A DNA stretch of 64,000 nt from Rhodobacteraceae bacterium UBA1943 (GTDB lineage: Bacteria > Pseudomonadota > Alphaproteobacteria > Rhodobacterales > Rhodobacteraceae). The position numbers were made by a program, and so were the translations under genes. Shown here in pieces: positions 1 to 10,962 of the stretch. How positions within the stretch are numbered: position 1 is the first letter of the stretch; each line of letters begins with the position of its first letter. The notes below the pieces were generated by a model. It saw nothing but the letters and a program-made list of their open reading frames with translations, was not told where the DNA came from and did no database searches. Where the stretch lies: positions 1 to 64,000 of the forward strand of contig DDEX01000025.1 of the NCBI GenBank assembly GCA_002336845.1, given 5' to 3'.

Positions 1-3
1 GCC

Positions 4-1632
4 ATGCCCGGACCCCATTCTGAAGCCACGGCTTGCGTGATCGGTGTTGATGTCGGTACGGGCAGCGCCCGGGCGGGTGTATTCGACTTGTCCGGCCGCA
101 TGTTGGGGACCGCCAAGCAGGATATTACCTTGTTCCGCGGCCCCGGGGCCATGGTTGAACAATCGTCTGCCGAGATATGGAGGGCGGTCTGCGCTTCGGT
201 CCGGGGGGCGCTGGCGCAGGCGGGGGTTGATCCGGCGGGGGTGCAGGGCATCGGCTTTGATGCCACCTGCTCGCTGGTCGTGCTGGGACAGGGGGGCAAG
301 TCGCTGCCCGTTGGCCCGTCGGAAGACGCGGCGCGCGACATTATCGTCTGGATGGATCACCGCGCCATCGAACAGTCTGAACGCATCAACGCCATGGGTC
401 ATCCGGTGCTTGACTATGTTGGCGGCCGCATCTCCCCCGAAATGGAAACGCCGAAGATCCTGTGGTTGAAAGAGAACCGCCCGCAGGTGTTTCGCGATGC
501 CTGGGCATTTTTCGATCTGGCCGATTTTCTCACATGGCGGGCCACCGGCGATCTGGCGCGCTCGACCTGTACGGTCACCTGCAAATGGACCTATCTTGCG
601 CATGAACGCCGCTGGGATGCCGATTACTTTCGCCGGATCGGTCTGGCCGAATTGGCTGACGAGGGGTTTGCCCGCATCGGGCAGATCGTGGTCGATCCGG
701 GCACGGCGCTAGGCGCTGGCCTGACCCCGCAGGCTGCGGAGGAGCTGGGCCTGCCCCCCGGCATCGCCGTTGCGGCCGGGATGATCGATGCCCATGCGGG
801 CGGTATTGGCACCGTTGGTTGCGAAGGTGATCCGCAGGCGACCCTGGCTTATGTCTTTGGCACGTCTTCCTGCACGATGACCTCTACCGCCGATCCGGTC
901 TTCGTGCCGGGAGTGTGGGGGCCGTATTTTTCGGCCATGGTGCCGGGTATGTGGCTGAACGAGGGGGGGCAATCCGCCGCCGGGGCCGCCATCGAACAGC
1001 TTCTGGCGTTCCATCCCGCTGCTGGCGCCGCCTCGATCGCCGCGCAATCGGTCGGCCTGTCGCTGCCCGCCTATCTGGCGCAACTTGCAGTTGATCTGTC
1101 TGCAGGTGCCGATCCGGTTGCGCTGGCGCGCGGCCTTCACGTCGTGCCAGAGTTTTTGGGCAACCGTGCGCCCTTTGCCGACCCGCACGCCCGCGCCATC
1201 ATTGCCGGTCTGGGTATGGGGCAAGAGGTCCATGACCTTGTTGCCCTTTACATCGCGGGCCTTTGCGGCATCGGGTATGGGTTGCGCCAGATCATCGAGG
1301 CGCAAGACAAGGCGGGTGCAGCAATTTCTCGTATCGCGATCAGCGGCGGGGCCGGGCAACTTGATCTTGTGCGCCAGATCCTGGCCGACAGCACGGCCAA
1401 GCCGGTGATCAGTGTCACGGCGTCAGAGCCGGTTCTGCTTGGTTCTGCCATTCTGGGGGCTGTTGCCGCACGGGCCTACCCCGATGTGGCGCGGGCGATG
1501 GCCGCGATGTCACAGCGCGCCAGGGTTTACGAACCACGATCATCCCAGACCACTGCGCTGCATGATGCGCGCTATCTGGCCTTTACCCGGTTGCAATCGC
1601 TGGCGCGTGATCTGCGCGCATTGCCGGGCTGA
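4..1632 (+). CDS. FGGY-family carbohydrate kinase (ribulokinase-like)
   Basis: Probable ATP-dependent cytosolic kinase of a pentulose or polyol. The N-terminus has the actin-fold phosphate loop (IGVDVGTGSARAGVFD, about residues 13-28) and the C-terminal half has the second ATPase lobe with a GGAGQLD motif near residue 446. At 542 aa it fits the ribulokinase/FGGY branch (YpCarbK-like) better than glycerol or xylulose kinases (about 480-500 aa). The ATG lies three bases from the window edge, so neither its ribosome site nor its upstream partners are visible and the true start may lie outside. The exact sugar cannot be read from sequence. It is convergent with katG and separated from it by a hairpin. 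Confidence 0.85.
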   Translation: MPGPHSEATACVIGVDVGTGSARAGVFDLSGRMLGTAKQDITLFRGPGAMVEQSSAEIWRAVCASVRGALAQAGVDPAGVQGIGFDATCSLVVLGQGGKSLPVGPSEDAARDIIVWMDHRAIEQSERINAMGHPVLDYVGGRISPEMETPKILWLKENRPQVFRDAWAFFDLADFLTWRATGDLARSTCTVTCKWTYLAHERRWDADYFRRIGLAELADEGFARIGQIVVDPGTALGAGLTPQAAEELGLPPGIAVAAGMIDAHAGGIGTVGCEGDPQATLAYVFGTSSCTMTSTADPVFVPGVWGPYFSAMVPGMWLNEGGQSAAGAAIEQLLAFHPAAGAASIAAQSVGLSLPAYLAQLAVDLSAGADPVALARGLHVVPEFLGNRAPFADPHARAIIAGLGMGQEVHDLVALYIAGLCGIGYGLRQIIEAQDKAGAAISRIAISGGAGQLDLVRQILADSTAKPVISVTASEPVLLGSAILGAVAARAYPDVARAMAAMSQRARVYEPRSSQTTALHDARYLAFTRLQSLARDLRALPG

Positions 1633-1642
1633 TCCGGGAAGC

Positions 1643-1671
1643 CCGGGCGCGAAGGATCCCCTCGCGCCCGG
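1643..1671. terminator. bidirectional hairpin between convergent genes
   Basis: A perfect 10-base inverted repeat (CCGGGCGCGA / TCGCGCCCGG) with a 9-base loop fills the 47-base gap between the kinase stop and the katG stop. There is no clear T-run, so its use as an intrinsic terminator is inferred from position and stem strength. Confidence 0.6.
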
Positions 1672-1679
1672 CCTGTTGG

Positions 1680-3905
<2,226 letters not shown>

Positions 3906-3984
3906 TCAGACGGGCCGTCGGATCGCTGGCCCCTGAATCTGGAATCATTCTTAACAGAGCAATTCAATCAGGGTAACTTGTAAA

Positions 3985-4019
3985 TTCTGATGAGTAAAAT
4001 AAGGTATTCTGATGAATAA
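3985..4019 (+). repeat. 14-base tandem repeat overlapping the oxyR start, with a 9-codon upstream ORF
   Basis: ATTCTGATGAGTAA (3985-3998) recurs as ATTCTGATGAATAA (4006-4019), 13 of 14 bases identical, and the second copy contains the oxyR ATG. The ATG in the first copy (3990) opens a 9-codon reading frame whose TAA (4017-4019) overlaps the oxyR start codon. AAGG at 4001-4004 can serve as the oxyR ribosome site. Whether the short frame is translated is unknown. Confidence 0.4.
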
Positions 4020-4950
4020 CCTGACCCTCAAGCAAATCAGATACTTCGAGGCGCTGGCCCGCCACCGCCATTTCGGTCGTGCAGCCGAAGATTGCGCCGT
4101 GACCCAGCCAGCCCTGTCCATGCAGATAAAAGATCTGGAAGACGGGCTTGGCACGGCGCTGTTTGAACGCGGTGCACGGCAATTGCGCCTGACTGGCTTT
4201 GGCGAAGTATTTCTGGAACGGGCGCACGGAATTCTGCGCGCGGTTGACGACCTGAAGGATCTGGCCCGCGCGGCAGGCAGTCAGCCCGCTGGCCGGTTAC
4301 GGATTGGCGTCATCCCGACGATCGCCCCTTATCTTCTGCCCACCATCATAGCGCGGTTGTCCGTCCTTTACCCTGACCTTGATCTGAACCTGCGTGAAAC
4401 GGTGACCCCCCGCCTGTTAGAGGAACTGATCGAAGGCCGCCTTGATACTGCTATTCTTGCCTTGCCGGTGTCGGAACCCGCGCTGACAGAGGTGGCGCTG
4501 TTTACCGAACGCTTCGTTCTGGTGCGCCCGGACTCGGATGCCGACCTGCCGGTTCCCAGCCGTGACATGCTGCGTGAAATGAGGCTGCTGCTGCTGGAGG
4601 AAGGGCACTGCTTTCGCGATCAGGCGCTTTCTTTCTGCAACATGACTTCGACCCGGCCCCGAGAGGTGCTGGATGGTAGTTCGCTGTCCACGCTGGTGCA
4701 GATGGTGGGGGCTGGGATTGGTGTGACGTTGATCCCGGAAATGGCGGTGCCGGTGGAAACCCGGTCGGCGGCGGTGGCGGTGCAACGCTTTCGCGACCCG
4801 CAGCCGATGCGGACCATCGGCATGGTCTGGCGTCGCTCCAGCCCGTTGGAGGCACAGTTGATGCAGATTGCCGATGCCGTCCGCCAGTCGGGCGATCTAC
4901 TGCGGCAGGCCAACGGGTTGACGGCCCTGCCTGGCTGGCGGCGCGACTGA
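4012..4950 (+). CDS. oxyR: LysR-family peroxide regulator OxyR
   Basis: Cytosolic redox-sensing transcription activator. Residues 1-62 form the LysR winged helix-turn-helix (TLKQIRYFEALARHRHFGRAA) and residues about 92-300 the regulatory domain. The OxyR-specific disulfide pair is present: C200 in EEGHC and C209 in ALSFC, nine residues apart as in the E. coli C199/C208 pair. The length of 312 aa is typical. It is divergent from katG, its expected target, and probably autoregulated from the shared 130-base spacer. I could not make out a convincing four-tetranucleotide OxyR site by eye. Confidence 0.95.
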   Translation: MNNLTLKQIRYFEALARHRHFGRAAEDCAVTQPALSMQIKDLEDGLGTALFERGARQLRLTGFGEVFLERAHGILRAVDDLKDLARAAGSQPAGRLRIGVIPTIAPYLLPTIIARLSVLYPDLDLNLRETVTPRLLEELIEGRLDTAILALPVSEPALTEVALFTERFVLVRPDSDADLPVPSRDMLREMRLLLLEEGHCFRDQALSFCNMTSTRPREVLDGSSLSTLVQMVGAGIGVTLIPEMAVPVETRSAAVAVQRFRDPQPMRTIGMVWRRSSPLEAQLMQIADAVRQSGDLLRQANGLTALPGWRRD

Positions 4951-5430
4951 TCACATTTCGCGCAGGGGCAGGGCGCTGGTGTATTTCTCTTGTGCCAGCG
5001 CGAAAGAGGACTCGATCGAGGCGACGCCGTCCAGCCGGGTCAGACGCGATTTCAGGAAGTGGTCATAATCTTCCAGACTGGCCACCACGACCCGCAGCAG
5101 GAAATCTTGCCGCCCGGTCATCAGATAGCAATCCATCACCTCGGGCCAGTCGGCTATGGCCTTGGAAAAGCGTTGCAACGCATCTTCGCGTTGCCGCTCC
5201 AGCCGGACCGAGACGAACACGCTGACCGGCAGCCCCGCGCGCTTCTGATCGACCAGTGCGACATAGCCGCGGATCAATCCGGCCTCTTCCATGATACGGA
5301 TGCGGCGCAGCACGGGGGTGGGCGACAGGCCCACACGGTCCGAGATTTCCTGCATCGTCAGGCGGCCATCTTGCTGCAAAAGCGTCAGGATGTGGCGGTC
5401 GATTCGGTCGATCTTTGGCTCTGAACTCAT
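4951..5430 (-). CDS. Lrp/AsnC-family transcriptional regulator
   Basis: Small DNA-binding feast/famine regulator of 159 aa. Residues 8-60 carry the AsnC-type helix-turn-helix (DRHILTLLQQDGRLTMQEIS, then PTPVLRRIRIMEE) and residues about 70-150 the RAM ligand-binding and oligomerisation domain (GRQDFLLRVV). It converges on oxyR, one base apart, and is divergent from the TPP enzyme at 5549 across 118 bases, so that gene and itself are the likely targets. The effector, probably an amino or keto acid, is not evident. Confidence 0.9.
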   Translation of the reverse strand: MSSEPKIDRIDRHILTLLQQDGRLTMQEISDRVGLSPTPVLRRIRIMEEAGLIRGYVALVDQKRAGLPVSVFVSVRLERQREDALQRFSKAIADWPEVMDCYLMTGRQDFLLRVVVASLEDYDHFLKSRLTRLDGVASIESSFALAQEKYTSALPLREM

Positions 5431-5548
5431 TTTGGTGACGCCATTATAGTGATTTTCACTAATATCAGAACTTCATATACCGCACTTTGGCCATTATCGC
5501 CATTCCTGTCGCGCTACCCTTCGCCATCGGCAGGAGGAGAAGCCAGAC

Positions 5549-7942
5549 ATGCCAGACGGAACCTTTCCGCAGCCCCCTGCGGGCCATATCGCCCAACTGA
5601 CCAGGATCGAGCAGCGCGTTCTGTGGCTTGCCGCCTGGATGATTCACAACGCCAACCATCTGCGTGAAAGCCGCGATGGGCTGAAAGTCGGCGGGCATCA
5701 GGCCTCGACCGCCTCGCTGGCGACAGTGCTTACAGCACTTTATTTCCATGCCCTGCGGCCAGAGGACCGGGTAGCCGTGAAACCTCATGCCAGCCCCGCG
5801 CTGCACGCGATCCTTTATCTGATGGGGCGGCAAAGCCTGGACAAGCTGAAAGGGTTCCGTGCCTTTGGCGGTGCCCAATCCTATCCGTCGCGCACCAAGG
5901 ATACCGAGGATGTCGATTTCTCGACCGGTTCGGTGGGTCTGGGCGTGGCGCAGACGCTGTTTTCGGCGCTGGTGCAGGATTATGTGCGGGGTCACGGCTG
6001 GGGACTGGAGCGGCCAGAGGGCAAGATGGTTGCCCTTCTGGGCGATGCCGAACTGGACGAGGGCAATATCTACGAGGCCTTGCTGGAAGGGCAAAAACAC
6101 GGCCTGCGCAATTGCTGGTGGATCGTCGATTACAACCGCCAAAGCCTGGACGCCGTGGCCGAGGATGGTCAGCTTGACCGGCTGGCCCCAGTGTTCAGCG
6201 CCTTTGGCTGGCAGGTCGTCACCCTGAAATACGGCCATTTGCAGCAGGCGGCCTTTGCCGAGCCGGGGGGAGAGGCGCTGCGCAACTGGATCGACCGTTG
6301 CCCAAATGCCGAATATTCCGCGCTGTGTTTTCAGGGCGGTGCGGCGTGGCGGGCGCGTCTGACTCGTGATTTCGCGGGGGACAATGCGGCACTGTCACTG
6401 ATCGCGGCGCGAGACGATGCCGCCCTCGCTGCGCTGATGACCAATCTTGGTGGTCATGACATGGCCCTTTTGTGCGAGGCCTTTGCCGCCGCGCGCGCCC
6501 ATGACCAGCCGGTGATTTTCTTTGCCTATACGGTCAAGGGGCACGGCCTGCCGCTGGCAGGGCATAAAGATAATCACGCCGGGTTGATGACCCCCAGCCA
6601 GATGGCGACCTTCCGCCAAAGCATTGGCGTAACCGAAGGCCATGAATGGGACCGCACCGACGACGATGCAGCACTTCAGGCGTTTCTGGCGCAGGCGCCC
6701 TTTTTGTCGGGCGGCCCGCGCAGGCTGTCGGCCCCGCAGGTGGCTGTGCCCGACCGGCTGGACCTGCCAGCCGAACGCGGCGCGGTTTCGACCCAGACTG
6801 TCTTTGGCCTGCTGATGGCAGAGCTGGCGAAATCGGATCACCCGATCGCCGACCGCATCGTGACGACATCGCCGGACGTCACGGTTTCCACCAACCTTGG
6901 CGGCTGGGTGAACCGCCGCAAGGTTCATGCCCGTGCCGAGCGCGAAGATGCCTTCCGGCTGGCGCGTCTGCCCTCGACCTTCCGCTGGGACAAGGGGCCA
7001 GGGGGGCAGCATATGGAACTGGGCATCGCCGAGATGAACCTGTTCGCGATGCTGTCGGCGCTGGGCCTGTCAGGAGACCTTTTCGGCGAGGCGTTGATCC
7101 CGGTCGGCACGCTGTATGATCCGTTCATAAGCCGGGGCCTCGATGGGCTGAACTATGCCTGCTATCAGGATGCGCGCTTCATACTGACGGCAACGCCTTC
7201 CGGGATCACACTGGCCCCTGAAGGCGGGGCGCACCAGTCGATAGCAACGCCACTGATCGGCATGTCGCAGCCGGGGCTGACCATGTTCGAGCCCGCCTTC
7301 GGCCATGAGCTGGCGGTGATCCTCCGCTTTGCTCTGGCCCATGTGCAGCGTCGTGGCAAGGGCGCGCCCGATCCGGCGACAGGGCTTTCGGACGAGGCGG
7401 GCGGGGCGGTCTATCTGCGCCTGTCCACCCGCCCCATCGAACAGGCCCCGCCCTTGCCGCCCGAGCGTGAGGGCGACCTGCTTGCCGGGGCCTATTGGCT
7501 GCGCCCGCCTGGCCCGAATGCCGAGGTGGTCATCGCCTATGCCGGGGCCGTGGCGCCCGAGGCGATTGCCGCCACTGGCGGGCTGGCCGAGGCACGGCGT
7601 GACGTGGGGCTCTTGGCCGTCACCTCCGCCGCGCGGCTGCATCAGGGCTGGACGGCGGCTGGGGCGCTGCGTGCCAGGGGTGAACAGGCCACCTGCCACG
7701 CCGAGCGCCTGTTGGCGGGGCTGCCACGGGATTGCGGGCTTGTCACCGTCACCGATGGCCATCCGGCATCGTTGGGCTGGCTGGGTGCTGTGGCCGGACA
7801 TCGGACGCGCGCATTGGGCGTCACGGGCTTTGGCCAAAGCGGCGACATCCCCGATCTTTACCGCGCCCACGAACTGGACACTGCCGCCATACTCGCCGCG
7901 GTGCGCAGCCTGACGCCGGGGCGCCCTGTGCCTTGTTCCTGA
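5549..7942 (+). CDS. transketolase / pyruvate dehydrogenase E1 (AceE)-like TPP enzyme
   Basis: Thiamine-diphosphate enzyme of 797 aa, resembling the single-chain AceE/transketolase superfamily but shorter than AceE (about 890 aa). The TPP/Mg motif is visible near residues 165-196 (GDAELDEGN, ending at N191 or so in IVDYNRQSLD). The pyrimidine domain lies around residues 420-610 (HMELGIAEMNLFAML) and a C-terminal transketolase domain follows. AGGAGGAGA sits 8 bases before the ATG. It is divergent from an Lrp-type regulator, which points to a role in 2-oxoacid or amino-acid metabolism. No E2 or E3 genes are nearby, so the substrate and whether it works in a complex remain open. Confidence 0.8.
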   Translation: MPDGTFPQPPAGHIAQLTRIEQRVLWLAAWMIHNANHLRESRDGLKVGGHQASTASLATVLTALYFHALRPEDRVAVKPHASPALHAILYLMGRQSLDKLKGFRAFGGAQSYPSRTKDTEDVDFSTGSVGLGVAQTLFSALVQDYVRGHGWGLERPEGKMVALLGDAELDEGNIYEALLEGQKHGLRNCWWIVDYNRQSLDAVAEDGQLDRLAPVFSAFGWQVVTLKYGHLQQAAFAEPGGEALRNWIDRCPNAEYSALCFQGGAAWRARLTRDFAGDNAALSLIAARDDAALAALMTNLGGHDMALLCEAFAAARAHDQPVIFFAYTVKGHGLPLAGHKDNHAGLMTPSQMATFRQSIGVTEGHEWDRTDDDAALQAFLAQAPFLSGGPRRLSAPQVAVPDRLDLPAERGAVSTQTVFGLLMAELAKSDHPIADRIVTTSPDVTVSTNLGGWVNRRKVHARAEREDAFRLARLPSTFRWDKGPGGQHMELGIAEMNLFAMLSALGLSGDLFGEALIPVGTLYDPFISRGLDGLNYACYQDARFILTATPSGITLAPEGGAHQSIATPLIGMSQPGLTMFEPAFGHELAVILRFALAHVQRRGKGAPDPATGLSDEAGGAVYLRLSTRPIEQAPPLPPEREGDLLAGAYWLRPPGPNAEVVIAYAGAVAPEAIAATGGLAEARRDVGLLAVTSAARLHQGWTAAGALRARGEQATCHAERLLAGLPRDCGLVTVTDGHPASLGWLGAVAGHRTRALGVTGFGQSGDIPDLYRAHELDTAAILAAVRSLTPGRPVPCS

Positions 7943-7973
7943 GGATGCGCCAAAGAGTGATACCTGCATGTGA

Positions 7974-8007
7974 TTGCCCGCGCGCAAGATCGTGACTGTG
8001 CGGGCAA
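7974..8007 (+). terminator. terminator after the TPP-enzyme gene
   Basis: The inverted repeat TTGCCCGC / GCGGGCAA encloses an 18-base loop 31 bases after the stop codon at 7942. There is no long T-run. The rest of the 240-base gap up to 8183 holds no gene I can support. Confidence 0.45.
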
Positions 8008-8183
8008 CTTAGAATGACTTGAAAAAGTGTATCTTCCCTGTAACTTTCAAAATCTGTGGACAGGTCCGTGCATCTTGAGGACCATTGTTGAAAATGCGAG
8101 GCACCCGGAATCCGGCGGGGAGGGTCGGGGGAAGGTTGTTTTGCAGAAATAGTCCAAAGATCACGGGACATTGGGAGGTGGCC

Positions 8184-8675
8184 ATGGTCGATATCATTTC
8201 AAAACGCGAGGGCCCGCGGCGCGAGGATGAGCGTGCACGCCGATTCATTCACCAGAATCGGGCCGCGGTCACCCAGTTGGCTGATCGTCTGACGCAGGGC
8301 GGCTATAGTGCGAACAAGGCGGCGAAGGCCGCCGCCGCGACGGCACCGCAAACCGAGGGCAAGCTGATCCACGATCTGTCGCCCGGCACGGCGCGCAGCC
8401 ATGATACCGGCGACCTGCGGGTAAAGGTTAGCCTGAACAACCGGGTGGTGGCCTATGATGGTGGCTCTGGCCGTCAGGCTCACCTCTTGGGAGAAATCCG
8501 GCGGCAGGATGGTGTACGCTACTTTGCGCTGGCGACGTCAGCCAACGGCTTTCTGTCCGATCTTCCGGCCAAGGTGTTCGACCCGATCGAAGAGCTGGAT
8601 GGCCAGATCATCGATGCGGCCTGCCCCGAAAGCCTGCTGGCGCAGGAAATCGCTGAACGCCTTGGGTATTCTTGA
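8184..8675 (+). CDS. conserved-looking hypothetical protein, 163 aa
   Basis: I do not recognise this gene. An in-frame ATG exists at 8085, but 8184 is preferred because GGGAGG lies eight bases before it. The first 70 residues are charged and alanine-rich (EDERARRFIHQNRAA, then SANKAAKAAAA) and likely helical. The second half (DLRVKVSLNNRVVAYDG through FALATSANGF) looks like a short beta-rich domain. No signal peptide, membrane helix or metal-binding motif is visible. It lies 117 bases upstream of the sigma-54 activator on the same strand and could be co-transcribed with it. Confidence 0.6.
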   Translation: MVDIISKREGPRREDERARRFIHQNRAAVTQLADRLTQGGYSANKAAKAAAATAPQTEGKLIHDLSPGTARSHDTGDLRVKVSLNNRVVAYDGGSGRQAHLLGEIRRQDGVRYFALATSANGFLSDLPAKVFDPIEELDGQIIDAACPESLLAQEIAERLGYS

Positions 8676-8792
8676 CGTCCGGTTGACACCCGGACGCAGC
8701 CCCATCTCCTCCCGCAGACCCTCTCGCTGCACGTTTGACAGAGAGACAGATCGCAAGGGCACTTTACGCCCCAGCTCTTTGGGAAGGAAAAC

Positions 8793-10817
8793 ATGACCGA
8801 TTTGCTAACGGGATTTCATACCCGCACCGGCATGTTCGATGACTGGCTTGATCAGCGCGCAACGATGCGTGCCTGGGAAGATTTCTTGACCTTCCGTGAT
8901 CTTGACCGCAGTCAGACGTCTGGCGTGCGGCGCGAAATTCTGGAATCCTGGTCGCGCAGTCTGGCCTCTGGCATTGACGCGACTGCGGTGCTTGCGCCAC
9001 TGGATGAAACCGAAGAACGGCTGGAATCGACCCGGCAAAAGAACGGCGAATTGCGCGCAGCGGCGCAAGTGCCCTTTGCCAAGATCGGGCCGCTGCTGGC
9101 CGATGCCAATGCGTTGCTGATCCTGACCGATGCCCAGGGCACTGTGCTGGAACAAATCGGGGATGACCGCACGCATGAGGCAGCACGCGGCATCCATCTG
9201 GTGCGCGGCGGCAAATGGGATGAGGCAGCCATCGGCACCAACGGCATCGGCACTGCCATCCGGTCGGGCCGTCCGACGGTGGTTCACGCTTCGGAACATT
9301 TCTGTCAGGGCATAAAGACCTGGACCTGCGCTGCCGCACCGGTGCGCGACCCGGTGGATCAGCGCATCATCGGCGCGGTGGATCTGTCCGGCCCGCCCAG
9401 CATATTCCGCCCCCACAACGTCGCCATGATCGCCGCCGTCGCGCGTGAGATCGAGGCGGCGCTGGCTGAACGGCAGGATATGCGGCGCATCCGTCTGCTG
9501 GAGGCTTTTCTCGATTCCGGTTCGGCGCATGGTAAAAGCGATGCGGTGGTGATCCTGGACCGGATCGGGCGGGTGATGTACCACCGCCACCCCAGTGGCG
9601 TGACCGAGGTGCAAGAGGCGCGCGATCTGGCGTTGGGCCGCCAGTTGATCGCGCTGTCAGGCTCGATGACCGATCATGACATTGTGCGCGCCATGCCGCC
9701 CCATCTGCAACCCAGCGGGGTCAGCCGTCTGGTGCTGGACGGTGAGTTCAGTGGCGCCGCGCTGATCCTGCCGCCCAGACGGGGCGCCGTGGCCCGGCTC
9801 GCGCCGGCTGCGCCCGTACGCATTCCGCCACGCGCCGGGGCCGAGGGCGATGAGCTTCTGATGATCGGGCAGGACCCGAAGTTCATTGCGGCCGTCGAAC
9901 TGGCCCGGCGGGCCGCGGCGGCCGGTGCGCCGGTGTTGATCCAGGGTGAGACGGGCGTCGGCAAGGAGCTGTTTGCCCGGCTGGTCCACGCCGGGGCGGG
10001 GCACAAGGGGCGCAGCCCCTTTGTCACCGTCAACTGCGGGGCAATCTCTGCCGATCTGTTCGGATCGGAATTGTTCGGCCACGCGCCCGGCGCCTTTACC
10101 GGCGCCACCCGCGAGGGCAAGGCTGGCAAGTTCGAACAGGCCGATGGCGGCGTGCTCTGTCTGGACGAGATCGGCGAGATGCCGCTGGAATTGCAGCCTT
10201 ACCTGCTGCGCGTGCTGGAGCAGCGGGCGGTTTACCGCATCGGCTGCTCGCGCCGCCGTCAGGTCGAGGTGCAGCTTGTCGCCATGACCAACCGCGATCT
10301 GGGGCAGGAGGTCGAGGCCGGGCGCTTCCGCCGCGATCTTTACTATCGCATCGGCACCGTCACAATCGAGGTTCCCCCGCTGCGCGAACGGGCTTGCGAC
10401 ATTGCGGTTCTGGCAGAGCACTTCAATCAGCGGGTCGCCCAGCGTCTGGGCCGCGAGCCGTTGGTGATGTCAGAGGGCGCGATGGACCGGCTGCTGGCCT
10501 ATTCGTGGCCCGGAAATGTGCGCGAATTGCGCAACCTGTTCGAACGGTTGCACCTGATCGCCTCTGGCCCGGTCGTGACCGAGGGCGATCTGCCTGCTGC
10601 CTTCTGTCAGCCGCAGCCCGGCGCACGGCCCGAACCCGTCGCCCCTGTTGTGACCGAAGAACCTGCAAGCCTGACCGATCTTGAGGAACAGGCGATCCGC
10701 CGTGCCCTTGTTACGGCAGAGGGCAACCTGACCCGTGTCGCCACGATTTTGGGCATCTCTCGCCCGACGCTTTATCGCAAGCTCAAGGCTTACGGCATCC
10801 GGCGCACCTACGAATAG
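8793..10817 (+). CDS. sigma-54-dependent activator, AcoR/MimR/MmoR type
   Basis: Bacterial enhancer-binding protein of 674 aa. A GAF-like sensor occupies about residues 85-230. The AAA+ domain follows, with Walker A GETGVGKE near residue 385, the sigma-54-contact GAFTGA at about 433-438 and Walker B GGVLCLDEIGE. A Fis-type helix-turn-helix ends the protein (ATILGISRPTLYRKLKAYGI). The architecture matches AcoR and the MimR/MmoR regulators of di-iron monooxygenases. It converges on the monooxygenase operon, has a good ribosome site (GGAAGG before ATG), and most likely activates the promoter at 20243-20258. The inducer, perhaps an alcohol or ketone product, is not known. Confidence 0.93.
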   Translation: MTDLLTGFHTRTGMFDDWLDQRATMRAWEDFLTFRDLDRSQTSGVRREILESWSRSLASGIDATAVLAPLDETEERLESTRQKNGELRAAAQVPFAKIGPLLADANALLILTDAQGTVLEQIGDDRTHEAARGIHLVRGGKWDEAAIGTNGIGTAIRSGRPTVVHASEHFCQGIKTWTCAAAPVRDPVDQRIIGAVDLSGPPSIFRPHNVAMIAAVAREIEAALAERQDMRRIRLLEAFLDSGSAHGKSDAVVILDRIGRVMYHRHPSGVTEVQEARDLALGRQLIALSGSMTDHDIVRAMPPHLQPSGVSRLVLDGEFSGAALILPPRRGAVARLAPAAPVRIPPRAGAEGDELLMIGQDPKFIAAVELARRAAAAGAPVLIQGETGVGKELFARLVHAGAGHKGRSPFVTVNCGAISADLFGSELFGHAPGAFTGATREGKAGKFEQADGGVLCLDEIGEMPLELQPYLLRVLEQRAVYRIGCSRRRQVEVQLVAMTNRDLGQEVEAGRFRRDLYYRIGTVTIEVPPLRERACDIAVLAEHFNQRVAQRLGREPLVMSEGAMDRLLAYSWPGNVRELRNLFERLHLIASGPVVTEGDLPAAFCQPQPGARPEPVAPVVTEEPASLTDLEEQAIRRALVTAEGNLTRVATILGISRPTLYRKLKAYGIRRTYE

Positions 10818-10865
10818 GGCCGCCGGGACCGGGCAGCCGCACAAGCGGTCAGCCGAAAACCGCAC

Positions 10866-10891
10866 GGGGCGGAAGGTTTCCCCTCCGCCCC
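10866..10891. terminator. hairpin between convergent regulator and alcohol dehydrogenase genes
   Basis: GGGGCGGAAGG and CCCCTCCGCCCC form a strong stem with a short T-rich loop, 49 bases after the activator stop and 72 bases from the dehydrogenase stop. It probably separates the two convergent transcripts. No T-run on either side. Confidence 0.45.
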
Positions 10892-10962
10892 GGCAGGAGC
10901 GCGGCCCGGACCCTCTGGGCAAGAGGGCGGGAAGCAAACGGGCCGCCGCTCGGACCCGTTGG

